Assembly: GCA_002197995.1 (NCBI GenBank)
Contig: NGZR01000002.1
Span: 7,440,001 to 7,504,000, forward strand
Source: Gaeumannomyces sp. JS-464
Lineage: Eukaryota > Ascomycota > Sordariomycetes > Magnaporthales > Magnaporthaceae
Direction of reading: 5' to 3'
DNA length: 64,000 nt
A model generated the notes under the pieces. It did no database searches. It was not told the origin of the DNA and saw only the letters and a list, made by a program, of their open reading frames with translations. A program made the position numbers and the translations under genes. The number at the start of each line of letters is the position of its first letter. The first letter of the stretch is position 1. Positions 23,501 to 36,600 of this stretch are shown here, in pieces.

Positions 23501-25640
23501 TAATACCGTTAATAAAAAAAATCCCGTTTAATTGGATTAAATAAATTAATGCGGCATTTAAAAAGTTTAAATTGGCTTTTATGCAAACTTCGGTATTAGC
23601 GTAATAAAACCCCGATTTAAATATAAAAATTAAAGCAAATTGCTTAAACGCGGCATTTGGGGGTTGCTTTTCCTAATTAGGCAAAAATAAAATTTGGCGT
23701 TTAATCGCGTTTTATTTAGCTAAATTAAAAACTAGCTAGCGAAATTACACTATTTACGATAAAAAAATTCCTAATCGTAATCGTTTGCATTAAAATATAA
23801 AAATTAAAATTTTACAACGTGCGAAAGCCATTTTTAATTTAAACAAATTATAAAACTTTAAAATACTTTTTTAAATTATAAGAAATTTCCGAACGATAAA
23901 TGCGTTAAGCAAAAACTTTATTTAAATTCGATTACAATTTGCAATATAAGTTAAAAAAATATGCTATTTTTTCGGACTTTTTATCGCGAAAAAAGCAAAA
24001 CGAATTAATAAAACCTCGCAAAACGATAATGCTTTGTTTAACCCACTTCGCGATAATTTTAACCCTAATACGGATTTTGAAAAACATAGCGTTAAAAGCG
24101 ACAAACGTCCGTTTTAATCCGGTATTTTACTAAAAGGCATATAGCTTTTCCGCGAAATAAACATTACGAAATTTTAAAAAAAGCGTTATATTAAATCCGG
24201 TATTAACGAAACTTAACGCGGTAATAGCAAACGTATAAAAGTTTTTACCGGCCGTTAATATAAAAGCACAAATTATAAATTGCTTTATTAATGCGTAAAA
24301 AGATTTACAATATAAAAAACGCTTATAATTATTAGCGTAAAAATTATTAATAATTATTATATATAAAAAATACACGCGTCGTTAATTGTAAAATACGCGG
24401 GTAAAAATAACACGTTTAAAATATAATGCCGTAATTACTATTAAAAGGGATATTACGAAACGTGGCGCGCTTTATACGTAATTGCGATATTTTCCGAAAA
24501 TCCGGGTTTTAAAGCTAGCGAAATAAGGCTTTTTACGCTTTTTTCCCGTACTAAACTAATATTAAAAACCATTTCTATCGATTTTATAACGGAATTACCG
24601 GTATAAAAAAAACCCGAAATATTTAATAGTAATTACGAATAAGCTATAAAATACGTTTATTTAAAGTAATTTATATTATAAATGCTAAAAAATGTGTAAT
24701 ACGGTTTTAAAATATATAGTAAAAATTTAGGGCTTTCCCGATTAAATTATTTCCGATAAAAGCTCGAATTAAATCGGGGATTTTTAATTAAAACTATGCT
24801 TTTAAATCGGTATTAACCAATTTTTTATTAATAACCTTCCATTCGCAAACGAACGGAAATATAAAACGGGCGAATTAAAAAATATAACATTATTTACGTT
24901 ATTTTATCGTTTTTTTTTAAAAAAAACTAAGCTTTTTATTTAAACGTTTGCTAATTAGCGTTAAATAATCGGGATTTAATTATAACGGGTTTTAATTTAA
25001 ACCGATTATTATTAGGATTTAATATTAACCTTATGCTAAAAAGCACATATATAATAAAAATATTAGTAATAAGCGAAAAAAAAAACGAATTGCGGCGTTT
25101 TAATACATTTAAAAAAAGGTTTAAAAATAGCTATAACCGTAATAGCATACGCTTAAAAGCAATAAAAAGCTAACGCGAATAAATCCTAACGTTTAACGGA
25201 AAAGTTTAAAATAAGCGATAAAATGTGGCTTTTATTTCGTAATATAAAAACAAATCGTTTTAGCAAAAAGCTAAACTAAATAACGGACAAATTCGAAATG
25301 GTAACGGTATTAACCTATTTAATGTTATATTAAACGTACCGAAAAGCATTTACCCTAATTTCCACGTAAAATTAATACAACGTATAGCAAATAACTTATT
25401 TTTAAATTAAAAAAATATAAATATTTAACCCGGTTTAATATTAATGCTATTTCCTGAAAACGGGGAATTTTAAAACGAATTTTTAATAAAAAAGATTTTA
25501 ATTATTAAAAACGCAAAAAAAGGAAAAAAACAAGCATTAATAAAATAAACCAGTTATAATAAAGCGGGCTAATACCCGTTAAAAAACTTTACGAAAATAA
25601 CGACGCTAAAAAAGTTCGAAGCTTAATAAAATAACGCCCG
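20541..25640 (+). pseudogene. G1 pol (RT, RNase H, integrase, chromodomain), degraded
   Basis: The RT begins near 20,760 and is cut by the DNA transposon at 21,244-23,102. Downstream it resumes with AYLNNVLIF near 23,190 (both catalytic Asp now Asn by G-to-A). RNase H follows to about 24,000, then integrase, and a chromodomain-like segment at about 25,450-25,630 (FLIKKIL...QALIK). Many stops, all explainable by C-to-T or G-to-A. The chromodomain places G1 with the chromoviruses. Confidence 0.72.
21244..23102 (+). mobile_element. Fot1/pogo-like DNA transposon, copy 1
   Basis: 1,859 bp between TA duplications (21,242-21,243 and 23,103-23,104). The TIRs start ACGTGGTTTACCACCGAGT and contain a 17-bp unit (ACCACCGAGTRGGCCAA) twice in tandem. 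The plus frame encodes a DDE transposase: YNFDETGF near 21,825, HFDK- and HVNHVIKVEFF-type segments, VLEKLDVKL-like tail, and a C-terminal knuckle (STCGKTGHNART) near 22,915-22,950. Stops throughout. Inserted in the RT of G1. Confidence 0.85.
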
Positions 25641-27425
25641 GAAAAACAACGGATTAAGCTTAAAAAGTAATAAAAACCGTAAAAAGCGCAAAAAAAACCG
25701 TTTAAAAAATAATATAACCAAATTACGCGGTAAAAGGAATAAAAAGGAAAAAGCGCAAAACGCTAATATTAAAAAAGTTTATAAAAGCAGGTTAACCCGT
25801 ACTAATGTTTAATAAATACGAAAACGTTAAATTTAAACGCCGAGTAAAGTAAAAAAAAAAAGCACGCCGGTTTTAACCGAAAGGGGCACGCCGGCCCGTT
25901 ACGGCAAAAATAAAAACAAAAACCCTAAACGCTATTATAATAATAAAAACCCAAATTACGCTTTTAACGGCGGTTAATACGAGCGTTATAAAGCTCGTTT
26001 TTTCCGTTATTTAAATTCGTTTCGCCGCCGTAAATTAAATCGATAATAGCAATAACGTAAGCAATATCGTTTTTATAACGTAGCTGCTCGCCGGCGAAAT
26101 GGCCTTAACGCGAGCGAATATCGCGAGTTTAAAAAACGTTATTAATCGGGAACGACGAGCGATTATAAAGCTAAAGCGTAAATATTATAATACCGCGGTT
26201 AATAAAAAACGCGAAACGTGCCGCGGCCGGTAAAACAACGTAACGTTTAAAAAGCGCGGGGCGTTTATTAACGTTTTAAATAAATTTGGTAAGCAAATTA
26301 ACCGCGGAAAGCAAACGGTCCGTTTGCGCTTTTTAACAGCGTAAAGCCTTTTTATTAGCACGCTAGCCGAAAGTTAACATTAAAACGCGTAATGCAAAAA
26401 CAAAAGCTGAAAACGTAATTTATATGGATAAATTGAAAACTGCGGACGAAATAGTTTTACATTTGCTAATTATTAGGTTTACGCCGCGAAAAAGTTCCAA
26501 AAATGGCGGGAAAAGCAAGGTTTTGGTTAAAAGCCGACGTTTACTAAACTTATTACTAGGCTTAAACCTAGTTAACCCGGTTTAACTTTCGCTATTAACG
26601 TTAATAAGCAAAAAGGAACTTCCGGGTTAAAACGGAACGCCGACCTTTGCCGAAAATAATACCCTTATATTTATAATGCGCGTCGCCCGCGGTAAAAATA
26701 AGCATATCGCAATAAGCACGGCGCAAATTCGGCGAAAAGGTATAAGCTTTGTTCGAAATAACGCAAACTTCGTTTTTACCGCGACGGTAACCATTATAAG
26801 CTTAATTAAAGCGGTATTTACCGCAAACCGTTTAGCTCGTAATTTTAGCTTTTAAAAAACAATTATTACATATAAACTTAATATAAAAGGGAGCCGCGTG
26901 CTTTTTATCGTTCGAATTTTTAAAAATTTTATTCGTATTAGCCATATAACGGCGGTTAAAATCCTTTTTATCACGGCGGTGCTAAAGTAAAAGCGGGTTA
27001 ACGGCGGTAGGTTAACGGGAGCAAAACGGACTTACCTTATTAAAAAAGTTTAAATCGCTAAACTAACAATTCGGAAAGTTACTACCGTTAAAGCTAAATG
27101 CAGTAATAGCTATAATAGCGGCAAAAAAGGTTAAAAACGGGCAAAAGCGCAAAAAAAGCAAGCCTAAAAAGGCATAAAGCTAAAATCGCGATAATTAAAA
27201 AACGGGCGTAAAATAAAAAGAAAACGGGCGCGAAATCGCGGAAAATTATTAACATTACGGGCGGAAATGGTATACGGCGTTATAAAAACAAAAAAAAAGG
27301 CGCAAAGTGGGAGGTTTTTATAAAAAACGCGAAGCCGAAACGGAAGCTTATAAAAAGCGCGAAAGAAAAAACTAAACATAACGCGAAACTATAACGATTT
27401 AATAAAAACGGCAAACGCACCCTAA
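25641..27425 (+). other. 3' internal part of G1, unassigned
   Basis: Follows the G1 chromodomain and precedes element A. It is rich in Arg/Lys/Asn codons on the plus strand (e.g. PARYGKNKNKNPKRYYNNK near 25,890) and has several openish minus frames. No function recognised. It continues after element A at 60,450-60,793. Confidence 0.5.
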
Positions 27426-27836
27426 TGTTACAATTAGGGGTTTGCTTTTAAAGTAAAGCACCTTAAGGGTGGAAAAAACAGTATCGTTAATGCTAGTGGA
27501 TAAGGGAACACGTAACTTAAAAGGACAATTTAATTGCTTGCTTTAAAGGATGCTTAAAAGCTAATTTAGGTTAATTAATGCCAAAGCCTTAATTAAAGCT
27601 ACTTAAAATAAAAAGAAACCTATCCTTTATATACACGCTGCCTTTTGCCTTGTTTTAGGTTGGATTTGTGGCTTTGCTTATAAATTTATAAATCCTTTTA
27701 AATTTGTAGCTTTGCTCGCAAATCCACAAATCCCTTTTTATTTACGTAACTCCACGTAATTAAAGCGGGGCGGGGGCACCACTTCGGGGCCCCCTTTTGC
27801 CTTGTTATCTTAAAGGCTTGCATGCTAGTCGTAACA
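27426..27836 (-). repeat. 3' LTR of element A
   Basis: Starts TGTTACAATTAGGGG and ends CTAGTCGTAACA. It is an inverted copy of the LTRs at 34,274 and 41,058, and direct with that at 60,040. Confidence 0.85.
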
Positions 27837-28209
27837 TTAAGTTTTCCCTTTTAAGCCAAATCCTTTTAGCCACGTTTTATCGCCCCGCCTTTTGCTAATA
27901 GTAAGTACTTTTTTTCTTTACCATTTTTTATCCCTTTTTTGTTTTAACAAAATGTTTGGTCGGGTGCGAAAACGCCTTTTTGCGAAAAAAACCCTTTAAC
28001 GTAAAAACCTTTTTTTTTAAATCGTTTTTTCCGCTATCGAAATGCCTTTTTGCTTTTTTTATTTCGAGGTTTTAAAGCGTAAAAAGTGTAAAGCCTTTTT
28101 TTAAAACTCCTTCCGGTGCGTAAAATGCCTTAGTTAAAACCGCACAAATTGCGACATTTTAAGTCCTTCCCCCGAATAGCTCCGTTTTATCAGCTTGTAA
28201 TATTAGCAA

Positions 28210-28492
28210 ATAAAAGCGAAGGTTAAAGCGGTGGAGGAAAAACGTCGTGCTTTGGATAACAAATTTAAGCGTTTGCGAAAGTAAAAAAAAACATGGTTTA
28301 AAAAAAATGCGTGCAATTCGTCGTAAAATTAACGCCGTGGAAGAGTTAAAGCGTGTCGAGCGAAAGGAGGCCGACTAAGCGGCCCGCTAAGCTGCCTCGC
28401 AACCCGAGCCCTTCGTAGCTCCTGCCGTTTCCCCTAATTGGCAAGCATTTAAAGTTAATCCTAACTTAAACCTGCTTGCCCTTTTTAACTAA
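28210..28492 (+). pseudogene. Antisense small ORF in element A
   Basis: Lies between the chromodomain and the 3' LTR, on the strand opposite to A's gag-pol. It encodes a charged, coiled-coil-like protein: KRRALDNKFKRLRK, then MRAIRRKINAVEELKRVERKEAD and SQPEPFVAPAVSPNWQAF. The start is ATA where copy B has ATG; several stops sit where Gln is expected (TAA for the CAA of copy B). The two halves are one frame apart at a run of eight A (28,300-28,307). Similar short coiled-coil proteins occur near fungal gypsy elements; function unknown. Confidence 0.6.
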
Positions 28493-28699
28493 GGTAAATT
28501 ATAACTTTTTTCGACAACTTTTTTTTAGGTTTTGTAGCACATTAGGTATGGCTTTGGTTTTTTCCTGCCGAGGTTTCGGGTTCGAATTTCGGCACGACCG
28601 TTTAAAAGGAAGTTTAACAATGTCGAACTTTTTCCCTAAAACTTTTTCCTTTTTGCTAACCTTTTTGTAAGTGCTTTTATTGGTATTTTACTAGGGCTT

Positions 28700-30091
28700 T
28701 TTAACAGTTTACAAGGTTAGTTCCTTTTTCCCACGTGTTTTTTTCGTGGCTATACCTTTTCCATTTAACTAAGTACTTTTTAGGCCTGCTTTTCGGCTTA
28801 TAATTTAAAACTTTTTCGATTTCGTACTTTTATTTTAAGTCGATTTCCATTAACTCGTCGCTTTTAAAGCCCAATAACGCTAGTTTAAATAGGGAAATAT
28901 AAAAAACCGGGTAGGATTTTATAGTTAGCGGTAATCGAAGTTTGTAATTTACGTTTAAAACCTTTTTTAATATTTTAAACGGTTTTAGTTTTTTATGGTT
29001 TAACTTATCGCTTAGTCGTTTCGTTTTAATATTTCGTTAAAAAAGATAAACGCTATCCCTTTTTTTTAAAAGTCGGTTTTTCGATCCTTTTTTTGTTTGC
29101 TTAAATAATTATACAATGCCGTAGCTTTTTTAGCTTTGCTTTAAAGTGTTTATATAGTTTAATAAGTTCCGTTATTTGTATTTCCGCTATTAAGGTATGT
29201 TTTCCTGCTTTAGGTTTTTTATACGCTACGAGCGTAAACCCGTAATTCGCATAAAACGGTATAATTTTTATACTTTTATAAATTAAACTGTTATAAGCGA
29301 ACTAAGCTATAAGGAGTAGTTATACTTAATCGTTTTGTTTATAATTAACGTAATAACGTAAATATTGCTTTATAGTTTGGTTTATCCGTTTCGTTTATCC
29401 ATTTGTTTAAAAGTGGTAAGTTGTAAATAAAAAGTGCTTCGCTTTTAACCTATTCGTAAGCCTTTTCCAAAATTTGCTTATAAATAGCTTATTTTTATTC
29501 GTAATTAAGCGGTTTAGCGTGCCGTTTTGCTATTACGTGTTTAATAAAAACGTACGCTAGCTTTGTAACGTCGCTGCTTTTTTATATAATAAAAATAAAG
29601 CGTATTTGGTAAGCTTATTTATTATTACTAATATATTATCGTATTTTACTTTAATTAACGTTTTTTGGATTAGGGAAATTTAATAACGAAGTTTATAGTA
29701 ATTTTACTGTTTCGTTTAGTATTAGTAATGGTTGTAAAAGCTTATAAGGTTTATATTTGCTAGCTTTGTTTTTAACGCAGCTTTCGCAATTTTTTATTGC
29801 GTTTTATATTTCGGCTTAAGTTTTTACGAACCCGTAATATTATTACAGCCGTTTTTACGTTTTAATTACGTTTTAATAGCTATATGCCAATTAGTTATAA
29901 ACTTGTTAAATTTTTTTTAAAGTTTAAACTTTTCCTTATTAAACTGTTTTAACAAATATCTTTTATACCGGGATTAAAAATCCGTTTAGTCCTTTCGTTA
30001 AAATTACTCGTATTTTTTCGAGTATTACGATTTAATAGTTCGATCGTTAGTTTAAAGCATTCGCCCGGCCGTTTTTCGACCTTTTCCGGTA
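28700..30091 (-). pseudogene. Element A integrase and chromodomain remnant
   Basis: The reverse complement of the integrase/chromodomain end of element B (about 38,750-40,200): chromodomain at about 28,730-28,880, integrase upstream to the DNA-transposon insertion at 30,092. Stops are frequent. Confidence 0.7.
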
Positions 30092-31946
30092 ACGTAATCC
30101 ATTAATAAGCGATACATATTAATAAGCGACATACGAATTGCGAAAACGCGACACGTTTTTTTTACTTTTAATTCCTCCACTAATAAACATGGCAAACCAA
30201 AATAACGAAAGCCGATTAATTTTCGCTTTTTAAGCTTTGCAATCGAACTTTAAACTAAACATTCGGGCCGTCGTTAAAATTTAATCGGTCGCGTTTGCCA
30301 CTTTCGCTAAACGAAAGCGCGGCCGGCTTGCTCGACGCGATACTATGCCCAAATTACGGAAATTAACGAAATCCAAAAAAAAGCGTTTGTTAAATACATA
30401 TTTAAGCTGGATTCCCGCGCGTTTTTTCCTTGGCTTTTTAGTGTTAAAAATATAGCTAATCGATTGTTCGCCAAACGCGACGCGAACGCCGTTAGCAAAT
30501 GCTAGGTCGAAAAGTTCGTTAAACGCCGCTCGAAGCTCGGCACGCGCTAAATTCGAAAGTACGATTATTAAAAAGCCAAATGCGAAAATCCTAAGCTCGT
30601 TTTTGCTTAATTCGATTTTATATAAAATATTATAGCTAAATATGGCATTTTAAATAACGATATTTATAATTTCGACGAAACCGGCTTTTTTATAAGTATA
30701 ATTACCGCCGTTATAGTTATTATAACATTAAAAAGTTGTAATAAAACAAAGCTAATTTAACTTAGCAATCGAAAATGGGTTATAATTATTTAAAAGGTTA
30801 ATTATTACGGTTAAGCGATTTCCTTTTTTATTATTGTTAAAAAGCAGTATTATTTAACTAATTGGTATTTAAAAACCGACTTTTTACGCGATTAGGTTAT
30901 TTTAACGAGTTTTAACGGGTGGATTACGAATAAGCTCGGCTTAAAATGAATTCGGCATTTTAATAAACATATTACAGCTCGCAAAAAAGGGTTTTATCGT
31001 TTATTAATGCTAAACGGGTATAAAAGCTACCATTCGACGAATTTTAAGCTTTATTACTAAAAATATAATATTATTACGCTTTATATGCTTTTACATTCGT
31101 TTTACTTTTTTTAACCGCTTAATGTTAAATGTTTTAGCCCGTTAAAAAAGGCGTACGGTTAATAAATCGAAAATTTAATAAGGTTATACGTTAACCACGT
31201 AATTAAAATCGAGTTTTTTTAGCGTTTAAAGCGGTATTTTTTAACTTTATAACCGAAAAAAACATTTAAAAAGGTTTTCGAAAAGCTGGCTTTGCTTTTT
31301 TTAATTTAAATTCGGTTTTAAAAAAGCTGGATGTAAAGCTACGAATTTTAACTCCCCCGAAAAAGCTTTTAAATAACGCCGAACTTTGGACTTTTAAAAC
31401 GCTTTAAATAGCTAAAAACGCAATTTTGCAATCCAAACATATTAAAATTCGGATTTCCAATTACCGGAGTAGCTTTTCGTTATTTATGCTAGCGGTTGTA
31501 AACCAATTAACGAAAAAGGCTAAAGCAATTATACATCGGGTTAACCTTTTAAAAAAAAGTGCTTTAAGCTACGAAAGGCGAACAAAGCATTAAGTAAACG
31601 CCGGAAGGCTAAAAAAACACGTGTTCGATTCGAAAAGTTACTTATTATAAACGAAATACGAAATGTTTTAAACTAAAAAGAGCTGGATAAATAGTTATAG
31701 CAAAAAATGCGCGATTATAAGGGTTAAAAAAAAGGCGACGACGATTTGTTAGCGATATAGCACTTGCGGCAAAACCGGACATAATGCCCGCATTTGCTAA
31801 AAAAAATGTAAAAATGTCCGATATATACAATTCCGAATAGTTTAAATAAATTTTTAGCGTTTTTAAGTTAATATGCGAGTTAATTAACCGGAGGTTAGGT
31901 TTAGGTGTGTCGTTACTAATTTGTGTTACTTATTAATAAATTGCGT
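30092..31946 (+). mobile_element. Fot1/pogo-like DNA transposon, copy 2
   Basis: 1,855 bp flanked by TA on both sides. The TIR starts ACGTAATCCATTAATAAGCG and carries the unit ATTAATAAGCGAYA twice, a different unit from copy 1. The transposase frame keeps FDETGF near 30,665 and a knuckle STCGKTGHNA near 31,760-31,790. Inserted in element A pol. Confidence 0.83.
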
Positions 31947-34273
31947 TATTTAATTCGGATATCGTAATTTTGCAAAAATTCGTTTTAACGGATTTATCGT
32001 TTATTTAAGTTTTTGCTTATAGTAAAATGCGTTAAGTTTTTATAGTTTATATATATTATAACTTAATGCTTTGCTTTATAAATGTACGGTTGCCACTTTT
32101 TAAATGTTTAAATAATTGTTAAAAGTTTTTTATTATAAATTTGGTAGTTTAATTTAAATCCATTTAACTTTTGCGAAAAAAACGCGTAAAAGTGCAACCG
32201 TTTTTAATCGTTTCGCTATTCGAGTTAACCGCCGATCGCGTAATTCGACGCATCGGTTTTAACTTTAAAAGGTTTTTTTAAGTTTAGGAATATTAACATT
32301 GGTTTTTTTAACACGGCGTTTTGTAATTACTTAAAAGTTTTTTATTTTTGCTTTTCTTAATAAAACTAATCGTTATTTTTGGTAAAGTTCGTAAATAGTA
32401 TAGCGATTTTGCTATAACTACGAATAAACCGTCGGTAAAAGTTTAAAAACCTTAAAAACCTTCGTACTTTCGTAACGTTTTTAAATAGGAGCCACTTTTT
32501 AACTTTTTCGACTTTTTTAAAATTTATGCAAATTTGTCCAAATGTAATTACGAATTTTAAAAAAGCGACTTTTTGCGAATGCCATTCGCACTTTTTTAAT
32601 TTAACGAAAAGCTTCGCATTAAGCAGCTTTTAAAATACTTTATACACGTGCTATTTGTGCTTTTCCATTGTTTTCGAAAAAATTAAAATATCGTCCAAAT
32701 ACGCAAAAACGAAAACGTTAAAATACTCGCGCAACGCATAGTTAATTATCCTTTAAAACGTAATTAGTCGTTAATAAACCCGAAGGTTATTATTAAAAAC
32801 TCGTAGTATTTAAGCTTCGTTTTAAAAGTTATAAGCCATTTTTGGCCTTTTTTAATCCGTATTAAGCTATAAGCTTTTTGTAAATTTAAAACCGTAAAAT
32901 ATTAAGCTTTGCCGAGCTTATCGCGCAATTCGTCGATAAAAGGTAAAAAATACCGATCTTTTATCGTAACCTCGTTTAACGGGCGGTAGTTAATGCATAT
33001 TCGCTCCGTTCCGTTTTTTTTTCTTTTTTATAAAATCTTATATCCTATTAAAAAGTCGAAAGGTTTAACATATCCCTTTCGTAAGTTTTCCTTTAGCTGT
33101 TTTTTTAGCACCTTTTATTACCGAAAGCTAAATTAATATAGCTTTTAATATTTAAATTATATTCCTAGCTTAAGCTTAATTTTAAAATCGAACGATTTAT
33201 ATTCGGGAAATACCGTTTTTAGGTTTTTCCTAAACAATTTTTCGTATTTGTAGTATTTTTTCAAAATACTTGCGAACCGTTTTTTAATATTAGTTGGATT
33301 ATTTTAATCGCTTTTTGTTTTAAATAATCGCGTATTCGTCGATGCTAAATGCAAAAGTAAATTGCTAAATCCTATTACCGTTATAACTTTTTTTATTGCT
33401 TTTTATACTTACGGTTTAGGGTTCGTAATTAGTAAACCGCTTTAATTATTTGTAACTCCTTTTATTAAACTTAGCTAATAGCTTAATTTATTCGTAAGTT
33501 ATTTTTCTTAAACTAAGGAATTCCGAAAATTACATTTCCTTTTTTTATATTTAGTTTATTTAATATAATAATAACGCTTTCCCCATTTCGGGTGCGTAAC
33601 GTTATTAGTTATGTTTTTTAGTTAATCCATTTTTTATTATAAACGATAGGTATTTTTTCGACCGTTTTTAATTAGTACGGTTAATTTTTTCGTTTTATGA
33701 GAATTTTATACCGTTTAACCGTTTATAACGATATATAATCGCTTTATATTTCGCAATTAACTATTACTTTAACCTTTTTCCTTTAATATTCCATTCGGAA
33801 TGTTAATAAATCGTATAGTTAACTCGATTTTGCCATTATAAAGGTTTTTGCCGGTTTTTTTTTATCTTTTATTCCGTGCTTTCCGCTCGGGTAGTTTTTT
33901 TAGTTTTTTAATAAAAGGAATAAATATCGCACGTTTATCCTTTTATTTGGGTTAAACGGTACGTACGCTCGCACGATCTTTTAATGCTAAACTTTCGCTT
34001 TTTATGCCATATGCTTTTTGCATTTTATAATTTCGCATTTTCCCTAATCGAGTATTTTAATAACATATAGCATTAGGTACCGCTCGCTAAGTTTAAAAAT
34101 TGCAGTAAACTTACCGATTTAAGCTGGTTTTTACCGTAACAATTAAAATGCTAAACGGGGTTTAACTTTTAGCTTGCTTTTTAACTTTCGTGGAAAAAAA
34201 TTGTATTTAAGTTTAAATTATAAATGGAATTTACATTTTTTATAAATGCATTTTGCTTAAAAAAGGTACAAAT
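31947..34273 (-). pseudogene. Element A reverse transcriptase/RNase H remnant
   Basis: The minus strand matches element B RT and RNase H (YLDD region near 32,690-32,710, RT start near 33,050) and the protease region to about 34,200. It ends at the element B insertion (CAAAT duplication). No intact frame. Confidence 0.7.
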
Positions 34274-34700
34274 TGTTACGACCAGTATGCAAGCTTAAAG
34301 CGATAAAGCAAAAAGGGTTCCAAGCGAAGCTTTTACCCCGCACTTAAACACGTAAAGTTACGTAACCCCAACTGGATTTTTGGATTTATATCGGCGGAAT
34401 TACAAATCCATAAAGCTAAAAAGATTTTTAAATTTATATTAGCGGGATTACAAATTTACAAATCCAACTTAACATAAAGCAAAAGGCAATGTGTATATAA
34501 AGGATGGATTTTTTACTATTTTAAATAGCTTTAATTAAAACTCCGGTATTAATTAACTTAAGTTAACTCCTAAGCATCCCTTAGGGCAAGCAATTAAATT
34601 GTTTTTTTAAATCACGTGTTTCCTTATTAACCAAATTAAAAATATTGTTTTTTCCACCCCCGAAATGCCCTATTTTAAAAACAAACCCCTAATTGTAACA
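34274..34700 (+). repeat. 5' LTR of element B
   Basis: 427 bp, TGTTACGACCAGTATGC...CCTAATTGTAACA. The same length as the 3' copy. Confidence 0.88.
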
Positions 34701-34702
34701 TT

Positions 34703-36600
34703 TTAATTGATTTTATTTAGTACCTTATCGAAAGGAAAACAGCGTAGTTATAACAAGCAGTAATAACAAGCTTAAAAAGGAAAAAACCACGGTTTTTACT
34801 TTTAACGGTGTTAAAAACGACCTTAACAAAACCGCTAATACGGCTAGCCTTTTTAAACTTATAACGGTTAAAATCGCTAAAAGCTAGGACGAGGTAAAGC
34901 AATTTACTGCGAAATTAGCGTTTTTTAAAGCACCTATCGCAATTAAAGCGTACAAATTCCCGTTCCCAAATTTTTACGAAAAGGAAAACGGCAAGTTTAA
35001 AACGTTCTTTACTAAATGCAAAAGCTATTTTAAGTTTTACGAACAGCAATTCGTAAACGAAAAGCAAAAGGTTGTTTACGCTGCTATCAAACTAAACGGT
35101 AAAGTAAAAAAATAGTTCCAACTAACCTAAAGCGACTACTTTAAAAGGTATAAGGATAGCTAAGAAATTACTAAACTTATTTTCGCCAGTTTCGAAACCT
35201 TCGGAAAAAAGGTCGGAAAAGTATTCGAAATAATCGACGAAACCCAAATCGTTAAGAAAAACCTGTTAACTTTTAAATAGCGAAAGCTTATAGCTAAATA
35301 CGCAGCGAACTTTTAACGAATTAGCATTAAGTTTAATTAAAGCGACGTTACGTTAATGCTGCACTTTTATAACGAATTGCGCGAGGATGTAAAAAACGAA
35401 ATCGCGAAACAGGATCGCCCGGAGTTTTTTACGAATTATGTTTAAAACGCGGTCCGCATTAGCGATAAATTGTACGAACGATAATAGGAAAAAAAAAGAT
35501 ATGGTTTTAAAAGTGCGGTATAAAATAATAAAGCTAATTAAAAAAAAGCTAAATAATAATTTACTACGGCTTACGAAACGCATTTAAATTTTATAAATTT
35601 TAATGCGGAAGTTGCTTATTAGTAATAAGGGTAATAAAAAAAAAAAGCAAAACCCGAAAAACGGGAAGTGCTTTAAATGCGGCTAAACCGGTTATATAAA
35701 AAGCCAATTGCTTTTAGCGGGATAATAACCGCTAGGTAGTAAACCTTTAACGAACGCAAAAAAGCTTAACATAGGAAAAGCTGTGTTTTAAAGCAGCGTT
35801 TAGCTAAACGGGCTGCTATAACGAGCTATATGCCACATATTAGTTTAATAAAAAGGCTACCGGGTAATACTTTTAAAAATTATAAAACATTTGCATGCTT
35901 AAAACCACGAGGTTTAAATATAATAATAAAGGAAAGCAGCGCGTCGCTTTCGGGTTTACGGATTTAAAGGGAAAAAACAACGCCGCTTTTTATAAAACTT
36001 AAAAAAGGATAACTTTAATAAGCGGTTTAAAAAAGGAAAAGCTTAAAAAAAGCTTTTAAACTAAACACACCTTTTTCGAAAATCGGAAAACTTCGACACT
36101 AACGCTAAAGTGGATAAAAACGGTTAGGCTTTTAAAATAACCGAGTTTTAAAAACGAACAAAAAGCCCGAACGGCGAAACCTTTGTATTTATAGCCCGTA
36201 AAAGCCAGAAAAGCTGGAAAAGCTAGCGCGTTTTTACGCCACTCGACGTATCCAAATGCTTTTGGAACGTTAGGGTTTTAAAATACCCAAATGGCTTATT
36301 ATATTACGCTACCCCGGCGGACGGAAATAATGGCTAACTTTTATCGTGGTTTAACGATTAGCAAAAAGTTAAATATGCTAGTATAGGTTCGACGACGTAA
36401 GCGAATTAAAGCAAACTGCGTTAAATCCTAAAAACTACTTTAGCATTACTATAAAACACTTTGGACATTTGCACCTTTTTTAAGCAAAATGCATCCACGG
36501 GAAATGCAAGTTTTATTTGCGACCCAAGTTTAAATACGATTTTTTTTACGAAAGTTAAAAAGCGAGTTAAAAGTTAAGCCCCGTTTAGCATTTTAATTGC
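34703..36600 (+). pseudogene. Element B gag
   Basis: The plus frame reads a fungal Ty3-type Gag: YKFPFPNFYEKENGKFKTFF, then LFASFETFGKK-like and YAANFxRISIKFN, FYNELREDVKNEIAKQDRPE, and a degraded zinc knuckle near 35,665-35,710 (the Cys positions partly altered). Several Trp and Gln codons are now stops. Confidence 0.7.
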